Origin: Rhipicephalus microplus
Taxonomy: Eukaryota; Arthropoda; Arachnida; Ixodida; Ixodidae
DNA length: 64,000 nucleotides
Direction of reading: 5' to 3'
Assembly: GCF_043290135.1 (NCBI RefSeq)
Contig: NC_134703.1
Span: 115,877,005-115,941,004, forward strand
Positions 46,971 through 58,963 of the stretch are shown here, piece after piece. Numbering within the stretch: the stretch's first letter is position 1; each line of letters opens with the position of its first letter. The translations under genes were made by a program, and so were the position numbers. The notes beneath the pieces were generated by a model, which saw only the letters and a program-made list of their open reading frames with translations, had not been told where the DNA came from and searched no databases.

Positions 46971-48125
46971 TGGGAGTACAGCATACATCTGTGGAGAGAG
47001 CTGTGCCAGTAATCGTACTGCATGATCTGCTCTGACATGTATGGTCTATCGTGCACTTTCTAGATTCACTGTTACGAGGGATTTGCGTTAAGGTGGCTTT
47101 AGTAGAGTTATTACAATATTATACAGTGTGAACAAAGAATTCGTATTACTGACGAGATTTCACAGGACAATCAAGCTTTCCAACATTCTGCTTATCAAGA
47201 TCCATAAATGTTCTATACCATACAATACCTTAACAATACCATACCATACCATACCTAAAATGTTATGCTGTTCTACCAAGGAATAACCAAGTAATGTGTG
47301 GCTCACAAGTGCTGAAGCTTGAGAGGTCCTGAAACGTCTGGAAGCACATTTTCAGAAATAACTAGAGATAAAGGTTAAAAAGGCTAATCACAGTTAAATA
47401 TAATCACCACAATACAGGAATGCGTGGTAGCTCCTTGCTATACTGACTGGCTTCAGAAAATGATTCGACAACTTGTAAATGGCATTTCACACTTCGGCAT
47501 CACGAACATCTCTCTACCATATGAATGCGGGGCAAATAGTTTGTTGTGTTACGACTTCGAAAATCACCCATCTTCACTGAGTTCATGCTGCAGCATTGCG
47601 TATACCATTCCAGGAATACCACATGTTTTCTTTATGATATCAATAGATATAGTGTCAATATGCTTTCATTACACTGTCATATATTTGCGTGAGAAATTCT
47701 CTAAATATATGGAAATATTGGAACGGTATACATACTGTTTATTCACAGATATTGCATGATGGAATGTAATATTTATTAAAGTTACACGAATTGGGTCACG
47801 CGGTGCTTCTCGTTTCTCAATTTCTGTGAGGGAGCTATGCGAAAGGGAATGCAGAAGCGCGGCGGTAATAGCTTCAAATACGACGCAGGTCAATTCACAG
47901 AGGAAAAGAAAATGTAAAGGGCGTCGCGGTTTCGCTCCGTGTCGGCACGCCCACCTCGCTATTGCTTCAGCTGTACGCACATGACGGGCCGTTCGCGGGT
48001 ATAGGACGGGTATGGCAAGCATAGCGCGGTCGTGGGAAGCTTACAGATTCGTACGAAATACGGCCTTTCCTCCGACTCGTGTGTGCACGCGTAACCAGTG
48101 ACATTCGAAGCTCCTTAGACGCTGG
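46970..48125. other. no gene; short ACCAT repeat
   Basis: An ACCAT/ATACC pentanucleotide stretch lies at about 47216-47265. The rest has no recognised repeat or exon. Confidence 0.4.
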
Positions 48126-48568
<443 letters not shown>

Positions 48569-48661
48569 AACAATAGTAATTAATAAGTCATTTATTCAAC
48601 GTGCCCCGGAGCAACCATAGGGTCTTAGTTATAATAAACATAATAATAATTTTATCGATAA

Positions 48662-48723
48662 ATATGTGCGGCCTTATGTCCCAAAACCACGATAAAATCA
48701 TGATGGATGCCGTAGTAGAGGGC
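48662..48723 (-). mobile_element. SINE 3' fragment
   Basis: About 62 bp of Ruka tail/body in minus orientation: TATGTCCCAAAACCACGATA and GATGCCGTAGTAGAGGGCT. Confidence 0.65.
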
Positions 48724-49395
48724 TAGCAAAAATACTCCCCACAAATATTAATGTCTTTCTTCTATAAATAATACACAGGGGCATCAGTGAATTCAGACAA
48801 GCGTTACACAGTGGAATGACAATGCGAGATAGTTGTTAACATATTGTGCAACTGTCTGACAGGAGCTTTATTTTTTATTGTGCCAGTAATATTGGCTGTC
48901 GAAGTCCGTGTATGTGTTCTGTGTTTTCTTCTCTGTCCCGTCCTGGATACGCTATACCTGGAACAACATGTCAAAGTCCCATTGTGCAACGTGGCGGTTC
49001 GCAGCAATTATGTATGGTGTTCCAATGTATGGTGTCCCAAAGAAAGAACGTGGCATGGGGCTCCTTTTGGTGGTTTCAAAGTAGTTGTATCTACGTCAGC
49101 CACCATCATTGTCCAGAACGCCTTGGGAATTCTTGATTACCTCACTTTCCTTTATATCGCTGGCTTACGTTACCGACACCTGAAAGAATAAAGTGATGTT
49201 ACCAGTATTTTGACAATAGAAGGGAAGAAACTACGGCCTCCAAGGCTGCAAAAAATACCGCAAAGTAGCCTCAAGCGTATTCCTCGCACGACTTGCTGAC
49301 CGTGGTACAACACACAACCCGCCGTTCCCTGCAGTATCACGTAGGCGTCACTTCAAGTGCACTTAATAAAATAATAGCCAGGTTTTCACGTACCA

Positions 49396-49463
49396 AACAA
49401 CGATATAATCTCTAGAGACGTCATAGTGAACGGCCCGGGAAATTTCAACCATCTGGTGTTTTT
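49396..49463 (-). mobile_element. SINE 3' fragment at the edge of a TIR element
   Basis: CGTCATAGTGAACGGCCCGGG, then AAATTTCAACCATCTGGTGTT, is a diverged Ruka body. It stops exactly where the GGGGCGAAGC-ended element begins, so that element probably inserted into and cut off the SINE. Confidence 0.6.
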
Positions 49464-49464
49464 A

Positions 49465-50525
49465 GGGGCGAAGCTCCCTAGGGCGTGGGCTGTGCGTCCC
49501 CTGTAGCCTGTATGTAGCCACCTCTAGTTTAGTTCTTACAGTGTTCACTAGATGGCGGTACCGTCCCCTGTATGTCCCCGTCCCCTGTAAAAAGAACTAT
49601 CGGTTAAGAAGAAAGTGAAGGAAACGGAGACTGACATGTGGAGAATGGTAATGATTGAGAAGTCCGCACTAGAGATCTATCGAACTTTTAAGCAGGAAAT
49701 TGCCAAGGAAAGGATCTACGATAATACTCGGGGTAGTTCTCTACTGTTTGAGGCCAGGACGGGAGTACTGCGAACCAAGACATATCGGGCCAAATACGAA
49801 GGGGTAGACACAGTATGCAGTGCGTGTGAAGAGGAAGAAGAAACTGCCGAACACTTGATAATATTCTGTAAAGGGCTTCACCCTATAGTTCAGGATGATG
49901 GCGCAGAGTTTTTCAAAGCACTGGGATTTAGGGACAGCGAGGGCAAAATAGACTTTAAGCGGGTAGACTTGACTAGAAGGAGGTTATCTGATTGGTGGCT
50001 AAAGTCAAGGCACGAGTGAAAATTAAATCCTTCACTGCGAAGTACGAATCCTCAACTTCATTATTTAAAGGAAAAAAAAAGATAAATGTAATGGTTAGTT
50101 CACTAAGTATTACGGCTAGGTGGCGTTAGCCGCCGCCCGATCTAAAGGGTACAGCCACATCCATCCATCCATCCATGTAGCCACCTCTAGTTTAGTTCTT
50201 GCAGTGTTCACTAGATGGCGGTACCGTCTCCTGTATGTAGCCACCTCTCGTTTAGTTCTTGTAGTGTTTACTAGATGGTGGTACTTGTAGCTGATGATGA
50301 AAAGATGCAAGATGTTATAAACTAGAAAGCGGTACTTGTAGTTGATGAAAGACGCGAGATCTTATAAAATAGGAATGATGTCACATATGGCGCGTGTCAT
50401 TGGTTGAAGGCAATCGTTCGTTTTGGTGCGGCGACGTACGCTAGGGGGAGCGATGTAATAAAATCGAGTGAGCAAAATGTACAGAGGATTCATGGTTTAC
50501 CAGGTTTACCTTCGGAGCTTCGCCC
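49465..50525. mobile_element. TIR element with GGGGCGAAGCTCC ends, copy 2, carrying a nested LINE
   Basis: GGGGCGAAGCTCC (49465-49477) and GGAGCTTCGCCC (50514-50525) are terminal inverted repeats. Inside, a unit of about 60 bp (GTAGCCACCTCTAGTTTAGTTCTT...CACTAGATGGCGGTACCGTC) is tandem: once before and twice after a nested LINE 3' end. Similar internal sequence occurs in copy 1 at 32.3 kb. No transposase is present. Confidence 0.65.
49590..50177 (+). pseudogene. 5'-truncated LINE 3' end with CATC tail
   Basis: Coding runs from the truncated left edge to a stop at 50019. The visible 134-codon frame (49615) encodes IYDNTRGSSLLFEARTGVLR, then the C-terminal CSACEEEEETAEHLIIFC zinc-knuckle-like motif typical of tick non-LTR elements, and ends KSRHE. 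The 3' UTR of about 140 bp ends in CATCCATCCATCCATCC (50158-50176). No endonuclease or RT remains, so it is dead on arrival. The frame is still open, suggesting a fairly young insertion into the tandem unit of the surrounding TIR element. The tail type may explain how ATCC microsatellites are seeded here. Confidence 0.8.
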
Positions 50526-50561
50526 ACTCATCATCATTCACTTCGTGGATATGGCGGAATT

Positions 50562-50702
50562 TTTCAACGTGCACTGACGTTGTGCAGTCCACGGGCCGCT
50601 ACCATTGCGCCTCCATGAAAATGAAACCGCCACGGCCAGGACTGAAACTTCGACCTTTGGGTCATCAGCTGAGCACCGTAACCGATACACCACCGCGGCG
50701 GA
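50562..50702 (-). mobile_element. decayed SINE with intact head end
   Basis: TTTTCAACGTGCACTGACG, ATTGCGCCTCCATGAAAATG, CCGCCACGGCCAGGACTGAA and ATACACCACCGCGGCGG mark a Ruka-type copy in minus orientation. The tail half is missing and the B box is mutated. Confidence 0.7.
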
Positions 50703-50849
50703 CTTCAAGTGTAGTTTGCTACATGCAACTGCACTCTGACGATTATACAAACGCCATGCATTTCAGCACCGAAAGCGTATAAAAAAAATATTAGCAGTGA
50801 CATAGCTCGGCTGTGCCAGGACATAGGTAGCGTGAGCTACGCGCGGAAG

Positions 50850-50965
50850 AACCACGAATGAACGGACAGATGGACGGACGGATGGACCAAGGATGGATGG
50901 TTGAACGGATGGACCACGAATGTACGGACGGACGGGCGAACCACAGGTGGATGAACAGCGAGCGA
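50850..50965. repeat. degenerate GGAC/GGAT array
   Basis: GGACAGATGGACGGACGGATGG and ACGGACGGACGGGCG words resemble the array at 32.44-32.65 kb. Confidence 0.8.
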
Positions 50966-51054
50966 TGTGACGCCAGCGAGCAATGTCACGCAAGTTAGGC
51001 ACCAGCCCACTATTGACATGCCACTCCAGGAGCTTAGAGGCCAGGAGCATTTAG

Positions 51055-51700
51055 GCTCAACCTAAGCCAGTGTAGCTTACCCTACAAAATACTTGGAGGG
51101 ACATCGGGTACGTGTACTTCATGGCGTGCACGCGATGAACTTGATGTGGCGCTTGCCAGATTCCATTTATTGAGGTTTTTCTTTTGACAACTTCAGTATG
51201 AATCAGATTGAAGTGACGAATTTCTACCTTTATTCGTTCATAAAGATTATTCTAGTTCTTCTCACTCTGCTTTGGCACCACTTCTCTACATATGTTGGCA
51301 TGAACACCCGACAGCAGTGATGGCTAACAGATATTTTTGTTACTTTCACAGTTATTTGGTGCCCTAACTCTTGGCCTGAGCTGTCTTAGTGTCCCTCGTC
51401 ATGAGGGCATGCTACGCAACGCCTCGGTAAGTGCAAAAGCAAGCTTTCGAAATGAGTAGGTCTTACCTGCTTTGTTCTGGCGTGGTTGTATGCCACATGC
51501 TTGGATACCTGTAGAGTATTGCTTCGTCGACAGTTGTACCAAGGATGAAATCCGGACCGGGCTATAGCTGTGGACGGATTTCTAGTTACTTTGTTTTCGT
51601 GTACTGCTGCCTTTCTTTTGCGGTGTAGGTGTGTCACGGATTTCCGATTACTTGTTTCGTCCACTGCGCATGTACAATGTCACCTGAATAAAACTTCATT
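51055..51700. other. no recognisable feature
   Basis: No repeat or exon was recognised. Confidence 0.4.
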
Positions 51701-51714
51701 TGGGCCTAGTTGGT

Positions 51715-51950
51715 GCATATTCCTGAAATAAAATAACATCGCAAGCACTCAAGACACCCCAGATAGAAAAGAAACGATACAAACGAGCGCCGACTATCAA
51801 CGGCTTTATTCCTTCAGTTGGCCATGCATATTTAGGTCGAAGGCAGCCGTAGTGCGCATGCGTACCCAAGCAAAGTTTTAAACAAGTACGACAGCGATGA
51901 AATGGTTGTATCAGATACGCGAGGACACGAAACAATATCGACATGAATGT
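51715..51950 (-). mobile_element. Penelope-like 3' end relic
   Basis: On the minus strand the order of words follows the intact element's 3' UTR: TGCGCATGCG/TGCGCACTACGG, CCTAAATATGCATGG, GGAATAAAGCCGTTGATAGT, CGGCGCTCGTTTGT, then GTGTCTTGAGTGC. In the intact element the equivalents are GCAGTGCGCATG, CCTATATATG, GAATAAACAGTTGTTAGT, CGCGCTCGTGTGT and CAGTGTGTC. Sequence identity is modest, so this is a different or older Penelope-like family. No coding part was recognised. Confidence 0.5.
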
Positions 51951-52175
51951 AGGAAAAAATAAGTATCACAAATATCTCTTTTCTTAATGTGGAAAGCAAT
52001 TAAAAGCAGCCGCGCATGCTTATTCCGGCCTAAAGTTGACGCCGGTTTATATCGCGCTCAGTTAGAAGTGCTGCAACAGTTGTTAAGGGCCACAAGATGG
52101 GCGCCTCTATCGACATTCTTGTGGATTTTTCTGCGTGTTCCCGAGTCACTCAATAACGCACCTTACCATTTGATC

Positions 52176-52384
52176 TTTGACCAGCAGTTCACGGGATCGA
52201 ATCCCGGCTGCGGCTGCTGCATTTCTGATGGAGGTGGAAATGTTGTAGGCCCGTGTGCCCATATTTGGGCGCACGTTAAAGAACCCCTGGTAGTCGCAAT
52301 TTCCGGAGCCCCCTTACGGCGTCTATCATAATCATATGGCGGTTTTGGGGCGTTAAACCCCACATATAAATCAAATCATCAATC
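52176..52384 (+). mobile_element. Ruka SINE, A-box end truncated
   Basis: Begins at GACCAGCAGTTCACGGGATC; B box GGATCGAATCCCGGC, body ACGTTAAAGAACCCCTGG, end ACCCCACATATAAATCAAATC. The first 35 or so bases of the head are absent. Confidence 0.9.
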
Positions 52385-52450
52385 GCCATTTGACCAACGT
52401 AGGCGGTACCACATGAGAGCGGGATGGCATAAACCTCATAGTCGAATTTC

Positions 52451-53090
52451 ATTGGTCACGAAACTCGGAACGAGAAGTGTCGGTAGCCTATTGGGTCACG
52501 AAACTCGTAACGAAAAGTGTCGGAAGCCTATTGGGTCACGAAACTCGGAACGAGAAGTGTCGGAAGCCTATTGGGTCACGAAACTCTGAACAAGAAGTGC
52601 CGAAAACCTATTGGGTCACGAAACTCGGAACGAGAAGTGTCTAAAACCCATTGGGTCACGCAACTCGGAACGAGAAGTGTCGGTAGCCTATTGGGTCACG
52701 AAACTCGGAACGAGAAGTGTCGGAAGCCTATTGGGTCACGAAACTCGCAACGAGAAGTGTCCAAAACCTATTGGGTCACGAAACTCGGAACGAGAAGTGT
52801 CGGAAGCCTATTGGGTCACGAAACTCGTAACGAGAAGTGTCGGAAGCCTATTGGGTCACGAAACTCGGAACAAGAAGTGCCGAAAACCTATTGGGTCACG
52901 AAACTCGGAACGAGAAGTGTCTAAAACCTATTGGGTCACGAAACTCGTAACGAGAAGTGTCGGAAGCCTATTGGGTCACGAAACTCGGAACAAGAAGTGC
53001 CGAAAACTTATTGGGTCACGAAACTCGGAACGAGAAGTGTCTAAAACCTATTGGGTCACGAAACTCAGAACGAGAAGTGTCGAAAACCTA
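52451..53090. repeat. 40-bp minisatellite, 16 units, with trimeric higher-order structure
   Basis: Sixteen consecutive units of exactly 40 bp have TTGGGTCACGAAACTCGGAA as the core and a variable 10-bp end (CGGAAGCCTA, CGAAAACCTA, CTAAAACCTA and others). There is no indel in 640 bp. Units 10-12 and 13-15 repeat the same three variants in order (GTAA/CGGAAG, CAAGAAGTGC/CGAAAA, GGAA/CTAAAA), which indicates a 120-bp higher-order unit. Two reading frames stay open for 135 and 172 codons because the unit lacks stops; I see no start context, signal or splice evidence for a protein. Confidence 0.95.
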
Positions 53091-53099
53091 CTGCCATGG

Positions 53100-54965
53100 T
53101 ATCAACGCCCGCCGACAATTGAAGCGTGACTAGGTGAGGAGGGGACAAACAACCAAAACCAAAAACTTGATACAATTTTTTTTTCAAATAGTCGTAATTA
53201 TATATATCTCAAAGTTAACCATACATTCACTTTACGCTTTATCTCAAACTTTGGTAAAACGCTGATAGCCTCATTTTTTTTGTCGAGGGCCTACAGTGGG
53301 TGTGGGCCTTCGCTTTGTTGTTGCTCTTCTGGCATTTTGGCTGAAGGACTCCGTGTACTCCCTGTACATTTTGTAAATATATTTAGTTCTTTTGGTTATC
53401 CACCCCATGACATTATAATAATAATTAATGACACTCACTGACGTAGCAACGTATCAGTCCGACCTAAATAACATAAGTGGTGACTCTTTTGGTGCATGGA
53501 GCTCACAATTAATAAAAGTAAATCAATATACACTTGTTCTAACATGACCTGCCTTACATATGAATTGAATAACTGCCCCCTTAAATCCGTTACAAAGTGC
53601 TGTTATCTAGAATTTCGTACAAACAACGACCTCTTTAAATCGGTACATGCAATGCCTAGCATCAAAAGGTAACCACTCAGTAGGATATTTGAAAAAATAT
53701 ATTTTTTTCACTTGCGCCTGTGCCACTAAAGCGCCTGCTTTACGTATATAACCTACGTCCGCCCCAAACAGGAATACACCTTGTCTATTGGAAATCCTCA
53801 CCAACCAACATTATTATCATAATCAAATCAGTACAAAATAGCTCTGCTCGTTTCAGCCTCACTAATTTCATCGCACTGCTAATGTTGCATTAATGAAGAG
53901 TACTCTACACATACAATTATGGTCTCTTCGCAGGAAAGAACCGGGCATTTGATTATTTGGTAGATAAGCGACGTCACACAGCTATTACCACCTCTTTAGA
54001 TCGCTCACTTTGAATCCACCCGGCACCTTACCCTTCAGCTCGCCACGATCACGAGCATAGAATCAGCGTACCTCGTCACAACAGCGTAGTATGTTCACAA
54101 TCATTGCTCCCTAAGATCTCCATCAATTGCAATTAGCTACCTGCATCTTTATAACTCTCACTAACCCCACTTGTTTTAGGAATGTACAAATAAACTTGAA
54201 GTCATGAACTTTACCAACGGTATACAACTAGACTTATTGGTGTGGATTGGCTCTTTGGTGTATTCTTTGTGTATTGATTTCCATCGCCTGTTAAAAAAAG
54301 ATTACTATTTGTGTGCATTATTTGGTACTATCTAGGGTTGATATCTCCACTGTAATGTGTATTTATTTTTCTGTTGAGCTGTATTTCCACCCTTCTCCTC
54401 TACTATCTGCGAATATACCCTGAGGATTTCACAAATATAAATAAATCAATTAATTATTGAATAAATGAATATTTGTGCATTTGGGGACTGGGAGACCTCG
54501 ACGAATTCTTCAACTGCCAATGTTCCCCAGTAGAGTGACTTGGTTGCCGTGGTGTCCTTCGAGAGAAGATGTTGTCCAGCAGACTTGGTTTTTTTTTTTT
54601 AACTATTGAGCACACAGATTTTCTGATCAGGTGTGAGAACAATTAGCCCGGCTCCCGTGGCCGCACTACACATGCCAGTGACCATTCATAAACAAGTCAA
54701 AGAGATGGAGGGTGCGGATATCAAAAGAGAGTATTGGACTATAGTGTCTTCTTACGGCCAGAACGTGAACGCTTCCTTATTCAGGCCACCACGGTTTAGG
54801 GACAACGCCTGGGCCTTCAGCCTTAGGTCGAGTCACTTTTTCATTAAACATTCTTTTTAGCTATCTGTAAAAGTACATGACCTTAGGATTCTTTTGAAGA
54901 TAGAAAAAAAACCTTTTATCGGTAACTATACTTCGAACGCGTGGCCGAAGGTGCTCCTTTATAGC
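53100..54965. other. A/T-rich stretch, no recognisable feature
   Basis: Long T runs, TATATATAT and ATAAATAAAT-like strings occur. Frames stay under 76 codons. Nothing was matched to a family. Confidence 0.4.
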
Positions 54966-54980
54966 TTTATATGTGACATG

Positions 54981-55220
54981 ATTGATTGATTTGTGGTGTT
55001 TAACGTCCCAAAACCACCATATGATTATGAGAGACGCCGTAGCGGAGGGCTCCGGAAATTTTTACCACCTGGGGTTCTTTAACGTGCACCCAAATCTGAG
55101 TACACGGGCCTACAACATTTCCGCCTTCATCGGAAATGCAGCCGCCACAGCCTGGATTTGATCCCGCGACCTGCGGGTCAGCAGCCGAGTACCTTAGCCA
55201 CTAGACCACCGTGGCGGGAC
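54981..55220 (-). mobile_element. Ruka SINE, full length
   Basis: Head CGGTGGTCTAGTGGC, body and ATTGATTGATT tail lie in minus orientation. A 12-bp target-site duplication ATATGTGACATG lies at 54969-54980 and 55221-55232. Confidence 0.95.
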
Positions 55221-55239
55221 ATATGTGACATGGTCGTCA

Positions 55240-56795
55240 AGCCTAACTACCTAGACACAGTTAAACTTCGTCACATATAAGAAATATATACTACACTCTA
55301 AGATAGCTAGCGTTAGCTGAAGCTATGGATGTTACAAATATTCCACTGAGAATTTTGCATCAGAAAGAGGCGGGGGAGGTTTCGGGCTCCAATAAGAACA
55401 GTCATCTTGCTTGTGGTGGTGCAACGAGGGCTCGCTGAACGTAGTCACTCGAATGTTGATGCATTCTACAACTTGAGAATTTTCTCGCAGTGTGAAATGC
55501 ATTTTATATTAGTGGAGGTGCCTGTGTAATATACTGCACAGCACGCCTTGATATACTGCGGAGGAGGCAATCTTTACCAGCATTACGGGGACATTGAAGA
55601 CCACATATTTTATCTTTTTCTTCCTGCTCTTACGCTCGACCAACGAGAGATTGTCACAGACCACCGGATGCGGAGAAATCTTATTCCGCCCCATTCGTTG
55701 ACTTAAAATATTTACTTTAGCCAATATAAACAAACAGTCTGCGGCGAGGACCGGAAACATCCTTTAAGGGTCGAAATGGAATTTATCAAGTGACTCTGTT
55801 TACCCAAGCTCCTGCATTCCATCTCATCTGATCATTCCTGAGCGAAAGTCGCGCATCTTCCATTTGCTCGTTGCACCCAACAGAGAAGAGAGAGAAGAAA
55901 AAAAAAAGACCGCCCGATCACACGTGTGTTGAATGGAAAGGCCGGAATTTCCGGTTCTCCCACGCAGGAAAAACACGCCTTATCTAACCGATTTCGATTG
56001 CCACTCACGTTTTCGCAGCATTAGAAAAAAAAAGACAAACTCTCATCTCGAGAGTGAGTGGTAGAGATAGTGATGAGGTATGCTTTGCCACTCGCTAATC
56101 CTAGCGACTGAGAGAACCCTTTGAACGATCGGAAAATCGAAGAATGTACGAGTGCAAAAGTGAGTAACAGCACGTTCAAAAAGTAGCTAGCTCTAAGACA
56201 CTTGGAAGTTGATTTAGCGATGACGTGGGAGTAGCCTCATCAAAGGAAACAATAACAGAATTTCATTGATCGCCGATAACAATGTAAGATGTTTCCCAAA
56301 ATGAGTACGACATTCAATATGAAGAGAAATGGTGTTAAACGCGCGGGCCTCTTCCTTGCAAGCCACGGCCCGTGCATGTCTTCGTGTTAGTTTTCTTTCG
56401 TGATTTTTTTAATGTTTGTGACACTGCTAAATGTTTCTCGTACTATTTTGTCGTCCAAATTTTGTTTGGGTAAGCTACACATATGAGTGTGGTCTTCAGC
56501 ATTGCTTATGTGACACAAAACAATAACATTCTAATCAACATCCTGATCCTAATCCAGGTTTTAGTCATTGCGTACGTCGGTAATGATATGCTTCTGAAAA
56601 CCTTATATGGCGGATTCCTTTTAGAAACACTCTACAATGTAATTGGAAAGATTCGACATGTTTTTTTTAAATGGCAAAGTTAACCACCATTTTGTTCAAC
56701 CTCTCCCCCTTTCTCTCTCTCCATTGCTTCTCAGCCCTTCCGAGAATTAAATTTTATAATTGCGGCTCGGGAGCTTCAGTGACTGTAACACTCGT
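55240..56795. other. no recognisable feature
   Basis: Short A runs (55893, 56026) occur, but no repeat family or exon was recognised. Confidence 0.4.
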
Positions 56796-56800
56796 GGTGT

Positions 56801-56979
<179 letters not shown>

Positions 56980-57167
56980 TTTTCAAAGAGAAATGTCACA
57001 GCATAGATCTTAACAACTCACCTCGTAACCAGGTTCAAGAAAGACAGTGCAGACTAGAAAATACTTGTAGAATTCAGCTGTAGCTTTGGGCTAAGTCGTG
57101 ATGCTAAAAATCAAAACAGCTAGACAATTTCAGAATCAAACTTCGCAAGAGACAAACACTAAAATTC

Positions 57168-57358
57168 GTGCGCCAGAGTGGTAAAGCCGTTGCGGTGTGG
57201 GGCTGAAAGACCGAAGTTCATTGGTTCGACCCTGACCGTACTGCTCTCATTTTGAAGGGCTCGTGTTGTACTATCTGATGTCATTCAACATTATGGCTCA
57301 AATTTCCGTAGTTCTCGACTACGGCGTCCTTCATAATCATGTGTGGATTTGGGGAGGA
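57168..57358 (+). mobile_element. diverged tRNA-derived SINE with Ruka-like tail
   Basis: CGCCAGAGTGGTAAAGCC (A-box region) and TTGGTTCGACCCTGACC (B box) form the head. The tail reads AAATTTCCGTAGTTCTCGACTACGGCGTCCTTCATAATCAT. The middle is shorter and unlike Ruka, so this may be a related subfamily. Confidence 0.7.
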
Positions 57359-57369
57359 AGACCCCATTA

Positions 57370-58955
57370 GGCACTGAAATGCCGGAGTCAGACATAAAAG
57401 TGGACGAGAAAGCAATTTGCAGGCCGGTGAAAGCCAAACCCACATCCTCTGTGTGCGCAGGGAAACGCTTTACGAGTGAAGCTAGGAAAGGAGTATTCTC
57501 AACAACATGCCCTAGAGAGGCTGCTCTTCCAGCTTTCGCTGGATCTACGACGCGTTGCGCGCAGGCATGACGATGGTTTTATTGTACTGCTCGCATAACA
57601 TTGTACGTCAACCTCAAAGTAGGCAAACTCGCCGAGAAATGTGTACTCCACGCGAAAGCCCTCAAAGCTACCAGAGTTGAGAGCCTCGTTGTGCGGCGAA
57701 CGAGGAGACGAACCGAAAGACCCGTCGGTTTCCCCGCTGCCTCATTTGCATAACCGCTTCCAGATTTACGAAACGCTGACGACACCGTAGTTTTTTCGCG
57801 CGGTAATGAATTCCGCTTAATTTCGCGCATGAAAGCGAAACGAAAGTGCCAAAGCCGGAGTCAGGCGGAATTTATTAGTTCGCCAAAGTGAGCGACGTCG
57901 GCGCTTTGCAAGTGTACGGAAGCCAGTGCAAACTCGCCAGATGGTGAGCCGGGAGTTAGGACCGAAGGCCTAGCTTTTTAGCTGGTCAGGTTTGCAGACG
58001 CGAAATGAAGGTTAACGTCACGGTGTAAGAGGTGGTTAAAGTGTTTGAAAGATTGATATAGTTACTCGTGTGTGTGCTAACCCTGGTCATACCATCGTGT
58101 TTTGTTACACACCATGAAAAATATCTGCTTAACTGTTCTATATATTTCACAAATTTCAAAACAATAAACAAATAGTCCGAAATTTCGCGCAGACGTTTAC
58201 GCTGCTTGTGTTGAATAACAAGATCAGCGATCAAGAGTGTAAGATATTATAATTATAACGCATATTAACGCTGAATAAAAACTTGCTATATTGCGCGTAA
58301 TTTCGAGGCTTCCTCGTACATCAAGTTAGTTAGCGTCATGAAGTTTGATATGGTTTGCGCGAGCAAACGTAGGTCTTTTTGTCACGAACTAATAACGATG
58401 AAAAATTAAGCCTCTAATCGTAGACAACTCTATACTCTACTGTTTGACTACGCATTCAATGAAATAGGAAACACCATTGAGTTTGCTCGCGATAATAAAC
58501 ATTTCACGTACGCAAGAACGGTTGGCCTAAAGGGTTCATGGAAACGAAATATCTTGAGCCGAATTTTCCAACAACTTTAGACAAAAGTACGCCTGGAACG
58601 TGAGCCACGAACGCGCTTTCCTGCCCTCAGCTCTTCCCTTCTTCCTACAGTACGTAGACGAGCGCCTCCGGTGGTCGCTTCTAGTAACAAGAACGCCTCT
58701 ACAATGGCATCTGAGATTGCGCGGTGGCAGCAGGCTCTTTAAGCAAATGAGAGCGCCCGTCTAGGCACAGTTTTCCAACAGGCATTGTCTCGACCTGAAT
58801 AATTTTCACCTGCGAGAAAGCTACCAGGATTTAAGGACTCCTTGCCGTAATGTATTAGAGGGACCATTTGCCCGCCCCTCGAAATCACCGGACTGATTAA
58901 TTCAAAGTTCTTTCCTCTTCCTCCTCCGGAGCAGTTACAGGGACCACATATCTAT
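57370..58955. other. no recognisable feature
   Basis: The plus frame at 57343-57570 starts inside the SINE and lacks a domain. No other repeat or exon was recognised. Confidence 0.4.
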
Positions 58956-58963
58956 TCAAATAA

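Noticed and set aside
52451..53090. CRISPR array
   Set aside because: Units are contiguous 40-bp near-identical copies without unique spacers, in a eukaryotic context.
52517..53129. Repeat-protein gene in the 40-bp array
   Set aside because: Two different frames are open at once because the unit lacks stop codons; 40 bp is not a multiple of 3 and there is no supporting gene structure.
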